Shown one piece after another: positions 23,255 to 31,953 of a stretch of 34,994 bases of DNA. Numbering within the stretch: the stretch's first letter is position 1; every line of letters starts with the position of its first letter. The DNA comes from JABCPE02 sp963518845. GTDB taxonomy: Bacteria > Bacteroidota > Bacteroidia > Flavobacteriales > Weeksellaceae. Both the position numbers and the translations under genes were made by a program. The stretch lies in assembly GCA_963518845.1 (NCBI GenBank), contig CAUQKV010000017.1, positions 1 to 34,994 on the forward strand. The letters run 5' to 3'. Under the pieces are notes generated by a model. That model worked only from the letters and a program-made list of their open reading frames with translations. It ran no database searches and was not told the origin of the DNA.

Positions 23255-23329
23255 GGTGGCTGTAGCTCAGTTGGTTAGAGCGTCAGATTGTGGTCCTGAA
23301 GGTCGCCGGTTCGATCCCGGTCAGCCACC
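23255..23329 (+). tRNA. tRNA-His (anticodon GTG)
   Basis: Full cloverleaf: acceptor GTGGCTG with CAGCCAC, D stem GCTC/GAGC, anticodon loop TTGTGGT, T stem GCCGG/CCGGT. The base before the acceptor is G (23255) and position 73 is C (23329), the G-1:C73 pair special to tRNA-His. The CCA end is not fully encoded. In the anticodon stem, TCAGA faces CCTGA, which leaves an A-C mismatch at the pair next to the loop. A promoter lies just upstream and a terminator just downstream. Confidence 0.96.
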
Positions 23330-23332
23330 CAC

Positions 23333-23366
23333 AAAAAAACACATTCCTTTTGGAATGTGTTTTTTT
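23333..23366. terminator. Bidirectional terminator
   Basis: A 15-bp perfect stem, 23333-23347 with 23352-23366, loop TTTT. It has A-runs on one side and T-runs on the other, and serves both the tRNA and the convergent kinase-like gene. Confidence 0.9.
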
Positions 23367-23376
23367 ATTTATATTA

Positions 23377-24234
23377 TTATTTCAAAATATATTTTTGGTG
23401 GTATTTTACTAGATTTTCTATGGGTTTTTGTACGATAGTTCCCACATTTAGTCGGTAGTAAGAAGCTACAGACCTTAGAATATCTTGGTAGATATAGGAT
23501 ATGGAACCCACAAAATTGATTTCACAAGAGAAACAGTTTTTATAAGGGAGAATATGATATTCGAAGAACTTTTTCATTTCTTGGAATACTAGATTTTGTA
23601 GGTAAGGATGGTTTTTCCTCTCGGCTACGAATTTATTGAAAGAAGCCAAATAAGAGTTAGCCATAGGAGAGTGGTAGATTTTCTGGATAAGATCAGCAGC
23701 AGATAGCTGGTAGGTCTGCTCAAAATCATCAGTCAAATCTTTTGGAAGTTTTTTCATGAAAAAATCCCTAACGACAGCTTTTCCGATGGCGCTTCCGCTT
23801 CCCTCATCTCCCAGCATATGCCCTAGTGAAGGGAGTTCTCTGTGTAGAGTTTCTCCATCAAAGAGGCAGGAATTAGACCCTGTTCCTAAAATACACACAA
23901 TGGCAGGAGTTCCCTGATAAGCGGCATAAGCAGCAGCTGTAAGGTCTTCCTGCACAGAGATTTCTGCATTTGGGAAGACTTTTTGAATTTCGCTTTTTAC
24001 GATTTCTTTATTTTCATCAAAACCACAGCCTGCACCATAGAAATAGATACTTTTAAGGTCGTTTTTGATTTTTATAAGGTCTGGATTTTTTTCTATTTCG
24101 CTGGCTATTTTATCATGTGCTATGATATTAGGATTTAGCCCAATGGTCTGTGTTTTCAGCAGTTCTTCTTTGCCGTTTTCTTGTAAAAGAACCCAATCAC
24201 ATTTGGTGGCTCCTCCATCTACGATTGCAATCAT
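23377..24234 (-). CDS. BadF/BadG-type ATPase, N-acetylglucosamine-kinase-like
   Basis: About 285 residues. An actin-like ATPase fold: DGGATKCDW (phosphate 1, residues 6-14), QEDLTAAAYAAY, LGTGSNSCLFDG (phosphate 2) and GDEGSGSAIG are clearly seen. This is the BadF/BadG family to which eukaryotic-type GlcNAc kinases belong; sugar phosphorylation, perhaps of GlcNAc from cell-wall recycling, is likely. A FucP-type sugar transporter lies 0.9 kb away on the other strand. I chose ATG 24234 (MIAIVDGG); the frame runs 27 codons further up but lacks domain similarity there. Confidence 0.85.
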   Translation of the reverse strand: MIAIVDGGATKCDWVLLQENGKEELLKTQTIGLNPNIIAHDKIASEIEKNPDLIKIKNDLKSIYFYGAGCGFDENKEIVKSEIQKVFPNAEISVQEDLTAAAYAAYQGTPAIVCILGTGSNSCLFDGETLHRELPSLGHMLGDEGSGSAIGKAVVRDFFMKKLPKDLTDDFEQTYQLSAADLIQKIYHSPMANSYLASFNKFVAERKNHPYLQNLVFQEMKKFFEYHILPYKNCFSCEINFVGSISYIYQDILRSVASYYRLNVGTIVQKPIENLVKYHQKYILK

Positions 24235-24258
24235 ATTTTTGTGTAATTTTTTGGGAAC

Positions 24259-24266
24259 GAAAATAA
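24259..24266 (-). promoter_or_regulatory. -7-like element of the kinase-like gene
   Basis: On the minus strand TATTTTCG, one base off TAnnTTTG, 24 bases before the ATG. Confidence 0.4.
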
Positions 24267-24333
24267 GGAATAATTTTTTAATTTTAATCAAAATCCATGG
24301 CGAATCTTTTTTCACTCAAATGAATTAAAAGTT

Positions 24334-24341
24334 TAAATTTG
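24334..24341 (+). promoter_or_regulatory. -7 element of the plsC-type gene
   Basis: TAAATTTG, exact match, giving an AT-rich leader of about 80 bases before the acyltransferase. Confidence 0.5.
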
Positions 24342-24428
24342 CCCTCGTAAAACGAAATGAATGATTTTAAACCAAAATAAATATTTTTTTGTTTTAGTTT
24401 AATAATATTAACAGATAAATTATTGATA

Positions 24429-25151
24429 TTGAAAAAGATACTTGTTTATATCTGGCGGGGCTGGTTTGTGCTTTTAGGAATAGTTTTGACGCTGTTTTTA
24501 GGTTTTTTTGTTTATTTTTTAGCATTAAACGACAGATATACCAAACAATGCTACAAACTGATAAGAATGTGGTGTCTTGGGATGTTCTACGGAATGGGTT
24601 TTCGGTATGATTTTATAAAAGAAACCGAAAAAAATATAGACCCTAATAAACAATACATAATCATAGCCAATCATACCTCTATGATAGATGTGATGCTTCC
24701 GTGTATTCTGCATCCAGAGCATCCTATTTGTTTTGTAGGGAAGAAAGAATTGGAAAAAATTCCTATCTTTGGCTCTATCTACAAAAGGGTATTTGTAAGC
24801 GTGGACAGGAGTGACCCAAAAAGCAGAGCGGATGTCTACACCAAGTGTGCAGAGCGTATAAAGGAAGGGAAAAGTATAGTGATTTTCCCAGAGGGAGGTG
24901 TTCCTGATGATACTTCTATCGTGTTGGATGATTTTAAAAACGGGGCTTTTTCTATGGCGGTGCAGCATCAGATAGAGATAGTGGTTTACACCTTTGTAGG
25001 ATTAAAAGAAATGTTTCCTTTTGATAATAGTAAGGGATACCCTGGCAAGATGAAGGTTTATTTTAATGATATATTAGAGCCTGATACGGATATGGAAACC
25101 CTGAAACAGAAGGCTTATAATATGATATTGAAAACAATAGAAAAAAATTAA
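24429..25151 (+). CDS. plsC: 1-acyl-sn-glycerol-3-phosphate acyltransferase (PlsC family)
   Basis: About 240 residues. A hydrophobic N-terminus (about residues 4-34) anchors it to the inner membrane. The catalytic HX4D motif is NHTSMID (His82, Asp87), and the substrate-binding motif FPEGG is at 154-158, with VSVDRSD between. It acylates lysophosphatidate to phosphatidate in phospholipid synthesis. No ATG fits; the TTG at 24429 gives the usual MKKILVYIWRGWF, and a TTG six bases upstream is an alternative. The FucP-type transporter starts eight bases after it. Confidence 0.88.
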   Translation: MKKILVYIWRGWFVLLGIVLTLFLGFFVYFLALNDRYTKQCYKLIRMWCLGMFYGMGFRYDFIKETEKNIDPNKQYIIIANHTSMIDVMLPCILHPEHPICFVGKKELEKIPIFGSIYKRVFVSVDRSDPKSRADVYTKCAERIKEGKSIVIFPEGGVPDDTSIVLDDFKNGAFSMAVQHQIEIVVYTFVGLKEMFPFDNSKGYPGKMKVYFNDILEPDTDMETLKQKAYNMILKTIEKN

Positions 25152-25159
25152 ATTTTGAT

Positions 25160-26599
25160 ATGAAACAGCAGGAGCAACAAACCAAGTGGTCGCAGTTTAT
25201 TCCATTGATAAGTGTATTTTTCTTTTGGGGATTTGTGGCGGCGAGTAATGACATTCTGATCCCTGTATTTAAAAACAGTTTTACGCTTTCACAGCTGGAA
25301 TCTCAGTTGGTAAATAATGCTTTCTATGCGGCGTATTTCGTGGGTTCGCTGGTGTTTTTTATCATTTCGATGCGGGGCGATGTCCTCCAAAAATTTGGAT
25401 ACAAAAAAACTCTTGCTTTTGGGCTTTCTATCTCAGCTATGGGAGCGTTTTTATTCGTGCCAGCAGCTTCTATGAATAACTATTGGATTTTTCTGACAGC
25501 GCTGTTTGTGGTTGGTTTAGGTTTTTCTGTCCAGCAGATAGTAGCTAATCCACTTGCCATAAAAATGGGTAGTCCAGAAACTGGGACGCACCGTCTGACG
25601 ATGGCTGGGGGTATCAATTCGCTGGGAACTACGATAGGGCCGATTATCCTTGGAATTGCGATTTTTGGGAATGGAAATTCTTCATCGAGTCTTAATCTGA
25701 ATGATGTCAAAATTCCTTTCGTTATTTTAGGATTGGCGTTTCTTTTAGTTGCGGCGTTTTTGATGTTTTCTAAAATAGAAGACCCATCAAAAGAGGAAGA
25801 AACCCAAGAGGAAAGCACAGAGGAAGGATTTAATATATTGAAATACCCACAGCTGATGATGGGAATGCTGGCGATTTTCATTTATGTAGGAGTAGAGGTT
25901 TCTATCGTAAGTAATCTTCCTGCTTTGCTCCAAACTTCGGAATTTGGGGGGCTTTTAGAGGAAAATTTAGCGCCGTTTATTTCGCTTTATTGGGGAAGTT
26001 TGATGATTGGCCGTTGGAATGGTGGAGTTAATGTATTTGATTTCTCTAAATCTACCAATATGGTTCTGAAATTCATCGTGCCGTTTGTTGCCTTTGCAAT
26101 TATCATAGGAGCCAATATTCTCAGCGGTAAAGATGTTTCTTCGTTTTATATTTATCCTGTTTGGATAGTTATTTTTGTGTTAATGAGCTTTTTAGGTGGT
26201 AAAAACGCAGGAAAAACCTTGATGATTTTTGGTTTGGCTGGGGTTCTGATGATGTTTTTTGGTTTGGTGTATCCAGACAAAGAAACGGCGAGATATTTCT
26301 TTATTTCAGGCGGTTTGTTCTGTTCTATTATGTGGCCTGCTATTTTTGATTTGGCGATTACAGGGCTTGGCAAAAACACAGGGAAGGCGTCTTCTTTCCT
26401 GATAATGATGATTTTGGGCGGTGGGATTATTCCGCTGGTGCAGGGCGCGATTTGTGACTTTGATTTGAAAAATCCAAATGGAATTTTTGGGCTTTCGTAC
26501 ACTCATCTTTCGTATATCATTCCACTGTTTTGTTTTGCATATTTGGCATTTTATGGATTTATAACGCCTAAGATATTGAAAAAACAAGGCGCTGCTTAA
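25160..26599 (+). CDS. FucP/GluP-type major facilitator sugar transporter
   Basis: A 479-residue protein with about 12 transmembrane segments. The first, FFFWGFVAASNDILIPVFK, is the mark of the FHS group (fucose, glucose/galactose and GlcNAc proton symporters). A charged loop (EDPSKEEETQEESTEEG, about residues 210-226) separates the two halves, and the second half keeps WPAIFDLAITGLGKNTGKASS. The sugar is not certain; with a GlcNAc-kinase-like gene nearby, GlcNAc (NagP-like) or glucose is the first guess. It follows the acyltransferase by eight bases. Confidence 0.9.
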   Translation: MKQQEQQTKWSQFIPLISVFFFWGFVAASNDILIPVFKNSFTLSQLESQLVNNAFYAAYFVGSLVFFIISMRGDVLQKFGYKKTLAFGLSISAMGAFLFVPAASMNNYWIFLTALFVVGLGFSVQQIVANPLAIKMGSPETGTHRLTMAGGINSLGTTIGPIILGIAIFGNGNSSSSLNLNDVKIPFVILGLAFLLVAAFLMFSKIEDPSKEEETQEESTEEGFNILKYPQLMMGMLAIFIYVGVEVSIVSNLPALLQTSEFGGLLEENLAPFISLYWGSLMIGRWNGGVNVFDFSKSTNMVLKFIVPFVAFAIIIGANILSGKDVSSFYIYPVWIVIFVLMSFLGGKNAGKTLMIFGLAGVLMMFFGLVYPDKETARYFFISGGLFCSIMWPAIFDLAITGLGKNTGKASSFLIMMILGGGIIPLVQGAICDFDLKNPNGIFGLSYTHLSYIIPLFCFAYLAFYGFITPKILKKQGAA

Positions 26600-26619
26600 T
26601 CATTAAAATAGAATAAAAA

Positions 26620-27669
26620 ATGTTGTCAAAGAGAAGATTTTGGGTAGGTTTGTTTGTTATTCAGATTCTTCTCTTTTATCTGTTTTCTCGGTGGAGTGGA
26701 GCGGTCTATTTCGTTGATTTTCTTTTTGAGCAAAAAAAATATCTTTTTCAGTCCCTTTTTTCTAAAATTCCTTTTTCGTTAGGGGATGTTTTTTATTTTG
26801 TTTTGGGGCTGCTTTTGGTTTTTAGTATTTTCAAATTATTTAATTCCAAAACGAGAAAAGTCTATTCATTACGGCTTTTGAGGGGGCTTAATGTTTTTTA
26901 TTTCGTTTATCAGTTGGTTTGGGGAATGACCTATTTTCAGCGACCGATTGTTTTGGTTTTGGATGAAAAAGAACCAAAAAATACAGAAATAAAAGCCCTC
27001 GCGCTGAAATACCTACATCAGGCGAAGCATACTAGAACGCTCGTAAAAGAGGACGGGAAAGGCGTTTTCCAGATTCAGGATTTAGAAAAAATAAAGCACG
27101 AAATCCTCTCTCAGCAGAAAAAAATCCCAGCTTTTTTAGGAAATAAAATTTCTACAGGGATTGATAATTTTAAACCAAGTTTGTATTCTGGATTTATGAA
27201 TTATACGGGAGTTCTAGGGTATTACAATCCGTTCAGTACAGAGGCGCAGTATAATTCTCATCTTCCACACACCTATCTTCCATTTACTTTGTCCCATGAA
27301 TCCGCCCATCAGCTGGGGTTTGCCCGTGAGCAGGAGGCTAATTTTGTGGGATATCTGCTGGGAATTAGCTCCGAAAATCCAGAGTTGAGATACAGCACAG
27401 AATATTTTGCTTTAAAGAGTCTGCTCAGAGCTTTGATTGCAGAAGATGAAGATTTTGTAAAAACGGTGATAGAGCAGTATAGTGAAGGGATGAAGAGGGA
27501 TTATCAGGCGGAGAAAGATTTTGTGGAGGAATATCAAGGGCAGATGAACACATTTTTTGCGTTTACAAATGACCTGTTTTTGAAGACAAATCAGCAGGAA
27601 GGAGCTGTTACTTACAGCTATTTTGTGGATTTATTGGTTCGTTATGAAAGGATAAATCATGACAAATAA
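26620..27669 (+). CDS. DUF3810 membrane-anchored metalloprotease-like protein
   Basis: A 349-residue protein with two to three N-terminal hydrophobic helices (about residues 7-25, 52-75 and 87-105) and a large soluble part. It contains HESAHQLGFAREQEANF: an HExxH zinc motif at 226-230 and a downstream Glu (237 or 239) as the likely third ligand. This is the DUF3810 pattern, a Bacteroidota family presumed to be zinc peptidases of unknown substrate. It starts 20 bases after the transporter. Its stop is four bases from a hairpin that works as a terminator on the other strand. Confidence 0.87.
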   Translation: MLSKRRFWVGLFVIQILLFYLFSRWSGAVYFVDFLFEQKKYLFQSLFSKIPFSLGDVFYFVLGLLLVFSIFKLFNSKTRKVYSLRLLRGLNVFYFVYQLVWGMTYFQRPIVLVLDEKEPKNTEIKALALKYLHQAKHTRTLVKEDGKGVFQIQDLEKIKHEILSQQKKIPAFLGNKISTGIDNFKPSLYSGFMNYTGVLGYYNPFSTEAQYNSHLPHTYLPFTLSHESAHQLGFAREQEANFVGYLLGISSENPELRYSTEYFALKSLLRALIAEDEDFVKTVIEQYSEGMKRDYQAEKDFVEEYQGQMNTFFAFTNDLFLKTNQQEGAVTYSYFVDLLVRYERINHDK

Positions 27670-27757
27670 AAACCCTCATATTTACATATGAGGGCAAAAA
27701 CACAAATGATGAAAAAATTATTACTTTTAGCAATGCCTAACAGGCTTTTTTAAAAGG
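27664..27757 (-). ncRNA. Putative small RNA with own promoter and terminator
   Basis: On the minus strand TACTTTTG (27763-27770) is an exact -7 element. About 85 bases further on, ATATGAGGG and CCCTCATAT (27673-27694) form a 9-bp hairpin with a T-run (TTTTTATTT) on the minus strand only. Between them lie a small GCCT-gtt-AGGC hairpin (about 27735-27745) and an unpaired U-rich stretch. No ORF of useful length is present on this strand. The layout is that of a bacterial sRNA of about 95 nt. It might belong to a known flavobacterial RNA family such as Flavo-1, which I cannot check. On the plus strand only a 15-codon open stretch exists here. Confidence 0.6.
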
Positions 27758-27762
27758 GTGAG

Positions 27763-27770
27763 CAAAAGTA
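27763..27770 (-). promoter_or_regulatory. -7 element of the putative small RNA
   Basis: Minus-strand TACTTTTG, exact match to TAnnTTTG; expected RNA start near 27757. The bases from 27771 to 27950 are AT-rich with no other feature I can support. Confidence 0.55.
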
Positions 27771-27952
27771 ACAATAAATTTTATAATAAAAAAATAATTT
27801 CACGATAAATTGTTTAATTTTTTGTAAAGCGAACAAATTCATATATTTATAAATAAAAAAATAGAAATTTTATAAACAAATTTTGTGTCCTTTCATTCCT
27901 TTTTTATGTTATATTTTTAAAAAGAATAATGGAAATAAACCGATAAATTTCT

Positions 27953-27960
27953 TACTTTTG
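27953..27960 (+). promoter_or_regulatory. -7 element of alaS
   Basis: TACTTTTG, exact match, 25 bases before the ATG. Confidence 0.6.
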
Positions 27961-27985
27961 TCACCATTAGTGAAAAATTAGAATT

Positions 27986-30583
27986 ATGACTTCGAAAGAA
28001 ATACGCCAGAAATTTTTAGAATTTTTTAAAAGCAAAGAGCATGAGATAGTGTCTTCTGCACCTATCGTTTTGAAAGATGACCCTACGCTGATGTTTTCCA
28101 ACTCGGGGATGACTCAGTTTAAGGACTTTTTTCTTGGATACAAAGAACCGAAATCTGTCCGTGTAGCTGATACACAAAAGTGTTTGAGAGTTTCAGGAAA
28201 GCATAATGACTTGGATGATGTAGGGCGTGATACCTACCACCATACGATGTTCGAGATGCTGGGGAACTGGTCTTTTGGGGATTATTTCAAAAAAGAAGCG
28301 ATTGCTTGGGCGTGGGAACTTTTGACAGAAGTTTATAAAATACCGAAAGAAAATCTATATGTGACGATTTTTGAAGGAGATGCCTCTGAAAACTTGGAAA
28401 GAGACCAAGATGCATACGATTTTTGGAAACAATATATTGACGAAAGCCGAATTTTAAACGGAAACAAAAAAGATAATTTCTGGGAAATGGGTGAGCAGGG
28501 GCCATGTGGACCTTGTTCTGAAATTCATGTGGATTTGAGAAGTGAAGATGAAAAAGCCAAAGTTTCAGGAAAAGATTTGGTAAATAATGACCATCCGCAG
28601 GTAGTGGAGATTTGGAATCTTGTATTTATGGAGTTCAACCGAAAAGCAGATGGCTCATTAGAAAAATTACCAAAACAGAATGTGGATACAGGAATGGGCT
28701 TTGAGCGTCTTTGTATGGCACTTCAGGGGAAATCTTCTAACTATGATACGGATGTTTTCACACCTTTGATAGAAAAAGTAGAGGAAATTTCAGGGAAAAA
28801 ATATACAGGAAAACTGGAGGATGAAAAGGATATTGCTATCCGTGTTATAGTAGACCACATTCGTGCGGTTTCTTTTGCTATTGCTGATGGACAGCTTCCT
28901 TCCAATGGTGGAGCAGGATATGTTATCAGAAGGATTTTGAGAAGGGCGATCCGCTATGCATTTACTTTCCTTGGGCAGAAAGAACCATTTATTTACAAAT
29001 TGGTGGCTACTCTCGCTCAGCAGATGGGTGGAGCTTTCCCAGAGCTGGACAAGCAGTATGAATTGATTAAAAATGTAATAAAAGAAGAGGAAAATTCATT
29101 CTTGAGAACCTTAGAACAAGGGCTTATCATGCTGGATACGATGATGAATAATGCAACTGAAAAAGTGATTTCAGGAAGCAAGGCGTTTGAGCTGTATGAC
29201 ACCTATGGTTTCCCGATAGACCTTACGGCGCTTATCCTCACAGAGAAAGGTTTCACTTTGGATGAAAAAGGCTTTGAAGAAGAATTACAAAAACAAAAAG
29301 AACGCTCTCGTGCTGCAGCACAGATGAAAACTGATGACTGGGTAGTTCTTCGTGAGGATGATGAGGAAGAGTTCATCGGGTATGATACTTTGGAGGGAAT
29401 AGTTCGTGTGACTAAATACAGAAAAGTAGAAAGCCAAAAGGACGGAACGCTTTATCATTTGGTGTTTAATGTTACTCCGTTTTATCCAGAAGGAGGAGGG
29501 CAGGTAGGAGACAAAGGTCTTTTGGTTTCTGCAAATGGCGATGTTACCTATATCATTGATACTAAGAAAGAAAACAATTTGATAATTCATCTTTCGGAAA
29601 CTTTACCGATGAATATAGATGAACCTCTGAAGGCGGAGGTAAAGGGAAGAATCCTTGCAGAGGCGAATCACTCGGCTACGCACTTGCTGCATCAGGCGCT
29701 TAGAGAGGTTCTGGGAACGCATGTGGAGCAGAGAGGTTCTCGTGTAGATACGCAGTCTCTGAGATTTGACTTTTCTCATTTCCAAAAAATGACCGATGAG
29801 GAAATCTGCGAAGTAGAAAAAAGAGTAAATGACCGAATTCACCAGAAAATAGCTCTTCAAGAGCATAGAAATATCACTATGCAGCAGGCGATGGATGCTG
29901 GTGCGATGGCGCTTTTCGGGGAAAAATACGGAGATAGAGTTCGTATGATTCAGTTTGGGGAAAGTAAAGAGCTTTGCGGGGGAACACATGTGAAAAACAC
30001 CTCGGATATTTGGTATTTCAAAATCGTTTCCGAAGGAGCAGTAGCAGCAGGAATCCGCCGTGTGGAGGCCATTACGAGAGATAAAGTGAGACAGTATTTC
30101 TCTGATTTGGAAGAACAAGCGGACAAACTTTCAGAACTACTAAAATCCAAAGATTTGGTAAAACAAGTAGAAAAATTATTGGAAGAAAATAATGTTCTGA
30201 AAGCCGAAATAGAAGCTTTGAAAAAAGAAAAAGCAAAAGGAGAAATCCAAAACTGGAAGAACGACTTTTTAGACAAAGGCGACAAAAAACTTTTGGTAAA
30301 AAGAACATCTCTGGATGCAGGAACAGTGAAAGATATTGTCTTCCAGCTGAAAAAAGAAGTTCCGCAGTCTGTGGTAGTTATCCTTTCTGATGCAGGAGAA
30401 AAACCAATGCTTACGGTAGGGGTTTCGGCTGATATAGAGGATAAATATCATGCAGGAAATATCGTGAAAGACCTTGCGAAAGAAATCCAAGGCGGCGGCG
30501 GTGGAAACCCAGGCTTTGCGACTGCGGGCGGGAAAAACTTAGACGGTTTAGCCAATGCAGAGAAAAAAGCATTAGAATTATAA
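27986..30583 (+). CDS. alaS: Alanyl-tRNA synthetase
   Basis: An 865-residue class II synthetase. The N-terminal catalytic domain (about 1-440) begins EIRQKFLEFFKSKEHEIV and contains FSNSGMTQFKDFFLG and the KHNDLDDVGRDTYHHTMFEMLGNWSFGDYF region. The editing domain holds the zinc ligands of NHSATHLLHQAL (His-x3-His) and CGGTH. A coiled coil (about 715-760) leads to the C-terminal DHHA1 domain ending QGGGGGNPGFATAGGKN. All core motifs are intact and the length is normal. A single gene between its own promoter and a strong terminator. Confidence 0.97.
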   Translation: MTSKEIRQKFLEFFKSKEHEIVSSAPIVLKDDPTLMFSNSGMTQFKDFFLGYKEPKSVRVADTQKCLRVSGKHNDLDDVGRDTYHHTMFEMLGNWSFGDYFKKEAIAWAWELLTEVYKIPKENLYVTIFEGDASENLERDQDAYDFWKQYIDESRILNGNKKDNFWEMGEQGPCGPCSEIHVDLRSEDEKAKVSGKDLVNNDHPQVVEIWNLVFMEFNRKADGSLEKLPKQNVDTGMGFERLCMALQGKSSNYDTDVFTPLIEKVEEISGKKYTGKLEDEKDIAIRVIVDHIRAVSFAIADGQLPSNGGAGYVIRRILRRAIRYAFTFLGQKEPFIYKLVATLAQQMGGAFPELDKQYELIKNVIKEEENSFLRTLEQGLIMLDTMMNNATEKVISGSKAFELYDTYGFPIDLTALILTEKGFTLDEKGFEEELQKQKERSRAAAQMKTDDWVVLREDDEEEFIGYDTLEGIVRVTKYRKVESQKDGTLYHLVFNVTPFYPEGGGQVGDKGLLVSANGDVTYIIDTKKENNLIIHLSETLPMNIDEPLKAEVKGRILAEANHSATHLLHQALREVLGTHVEQRGSRVDTQSLRFDFSHFQKMTDEEICEVEKRVNDRIHQKIALQEHRNITMQQAMDAGAMALFGEKYGDRVRMIQFGESKELCGGTHVKNTSDIWYFKIVSEGAVAAGIRRVEAITRDKVRQYFSDLEEQADKLSELLKSKDLVKQVEKLLEENNVLKAEIEALKKEKAKGEIQNWKNDFLDKGDKKLLVKRTSLDAGTVKDIVFQLKKEVPQSVVVILSDAGEKPMLTVGVSADIEDKYHAGNIVKDLAKEIQGGGGGNPGFATAGGKNLDGLANAEKKALEL

Positions 30584-30587
30584 AAAG

Positions 30588-30616
30588 AAAAAGCTCCTTT
30601 TTGAAGGAGCTTTTTT
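30588..30616. terminator. Bidirectional terminator
   Basis: A 12-bp stem, 30588-30599 (AAAAAGCTCCTT) with 30604-30615, then a T-run. It overlaps the stop of the convergent EamA gene. Confidence 0.88.
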
Positions 30617-31517
30617 ATTTTTTCTTGTTGAAAACTACATCTATCAAAACACCAGAGATGATGATAATTACGCCGGCAATTAGTGAGGAAGTCAAGGTTT
30701 CATCGAATAGTCCCACGCTTATCATCACGGCCACCACAGGCTCCACGGCTCCCATAATGGCAGTAGGCGTAGAACCGATATATTTAATGGCATAAACCAG
30801 CGAAACTACTGATAAAGCTGTAGTTATCAGCGAGAATAAAGCCAAATGAGTTCCGATTTCCAAAGAAGGAATGGCGACACTATCTCCTAAAACAAGTGTT
30901 TTAACGAGGAAAAACAATGACGCAAATACCATTGAATAAAAAGAAACTTTCACGCCAGAGGCTTTGATTTTAGTTTTATTAACAATAATCATATACAAAG
31001 CATACATCAATGCGCCCAGCAGCGAAACGAAAAGTCCGATGTAGATGTAGTTAATTCCAAAATTATCTTTATCATCATTACTTTTAGGTTTAAAGCTCAA
31101 AATACCCACTCCCACAACTACGATAACCAGTGAAATGGTGGTGGCAAGTGTTATTTTTTCTTTGAAAAATATTCCCAAAATAAGGGCAACCATAATGGGA
31201 TAAATGAAAAATATAGTAGAAGCAATCCCAGGGCTCAGAAAATCATACGCTATAAACAGAAATTCCGCCGATAGAGCGTAGAAAAGCCCTAAAATACTTA
31301 AAACAAAGCCTTCTTTTAAATTGATTTTTACGCTTTCTTTTTGGTAGAAAACCAAATATCCCAAAATTAGAATTGCCGCAATCAAGAACCGATAAAATAA
31401 AGCGGTATCCACAGAGAAAAAATCCAGTTTTTTCAATGGAATCATAAAAAGCGGAATCATTCCGTAAGTAAGTGCCGAAACGAGGGCAAACAAATACCCT
31501 TTTAGTGTATCACTCAT
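30615..31517 (-). CDS. EamA-family (drug/metabolite) transporter
   Basis: A 300-residue inner-membrane protein with about ten hydrophobic segments in two EamA repeats (about residues 5-135 and 150-290). The second repeat ends with the familiar YIGSTPTAIMGAVEPVVAVMIS and a final GVIIIISGVLI helix. Such transporters export or exchange metabolites or amino acids; the substrate cannot be told. A lysine-rich loop near 140 (FKPKSNDDKDNFG) separates the halves. It has its own promoter, whose leader carries a hairpin. Confidence 0.9.
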   Translation of the reverse strand: MSDTLKGYLFALVSALTYGMIPLFMIPLKKLDFFSVDTALFYRFLIAAILILGYLVFYQKESVKINLKEGFVLSILGLFYALSAEFLFIAYDFLSPGIASTIFFIYPIMVALILGIFFKEKITLATTISLVIVVVGVGILSFKPKSNDDKDNFGINYIYIGLFVSLLGALMYALYMIIVNKTKIKASGVKVSFYSMVFASLFFLVKTLVLGDSVAIPSLEIGTHLALFSLITTALSVVSLVYAIKYIGSTPTAIMGAVEPVVAVMISVGLFDETLTSSLIAGVIIIISGVLIDVVFNKKK

Positions 31518-31535
31518 TGTTTAGATGATTTTAAA

Positions 31536-31573
31536 ATTTGCCCATTTTTTGGGCAAATAATTCCGCAAAAATA
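31536..31573 (-). promoter_or_regulatory. Promoter and leader hairpin of the EamA gene
   Basis: Minus-strand TATTTTTG (31566-31573) is an exact -7 element. The transcript would start near 31559 and at once form ATTTGCCC/GGGCAAAT (31536-31558), an 8-bp hairpin followed by TTTT. It might be an attenuator or a protein-binding site. Confidence 0.45.
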
Positions 31574-31595
31574 GGAAAAACCCGTCAGATAACTT

Positions 31596-31859
31596 TTAAA
31601 AAGAAGTCAAGAATGTTAAAAAACCTAAGATAACCCCTGTAGCATTTGGTATAATTAAGATATAATCTTTTTTCGGCTCCTTTGTCCAGCCATAAATAAC
31701 CCAAATCAAACAAGAAATGGAAGCAAATAAAGGCTGCCATGGCTGTCCTTTTTCTCCCTGTAAATTTGCGATAATCTGTGGAATATAAGCGATAAACACA
31801 GCAATTCCAATAAAAGCTCCAATGGAACCTATGAAAGTATTTATTTTTTTCTTTGTCAT
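31596..31859 (-). CDS. SemiSWEET-family sugar transporter
   Basis: An 87-residue protein with three transmembrane helices (about residues 7-30, 42-57 and 66-86), the size of a SemiSWEET half-transporter that works as a dimer. Helix 1 carries the PQ motif (YIPQI, Pro27-Gln28); a Trp-rich helix 2 (CLIWVIYGW) and the conserved Asn in IIPNATG also fit the family, which moves sugars down their gradient. The gene stands alone, 78 bases from the EamA gene, with its own promoter. Confidence 0.87.
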   Translation of the reverse strand: MTKKKINTFIGSIGAFIGIAVFIAYIPQIIANLQGEKGQPWQPLFASISCLIWVIYGWTKEPKKDYILIIPNATGVILGFLTFLTSF

Positions 31860-31931
31860 AAAGTTTTATTTTTATTTCCTTTTTAAAATCTTATTTTCTT
31901 CATATCCCTAATAAATTAGGATAAGCAAGTG

Positions 31932-31939
31932 CAAATTTA
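31932..31939 (-). promoter_or_regulatory. -7 element of the SemiSWEET gene
   Basis: Minus-strand TAAATTTG, exact match, about 72 bases before the ATG. The leader contains a short palindrome, CCTAATAAATTAGG (31907-31920). Confidence 0.5.
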
Positions 31940-31953
31940 AAAAAAATAAAAAC

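Noticed and set aside
23211..23438. 75-codon open frame across tRNA-His
   Set aside because: It runs through the tRNA and its terminator; no protein family is recognisable.
27700..27755. Plus-strand leader peptide (MMKKLLLLAMPNRLF) before alaS
   Set aside because: It has no plus-strand promoter, is more than 200 bases from alaS, and lacks alanine-rich regulatory codons. The same bases are better explained as the complement of a minus-strand RNA gene.
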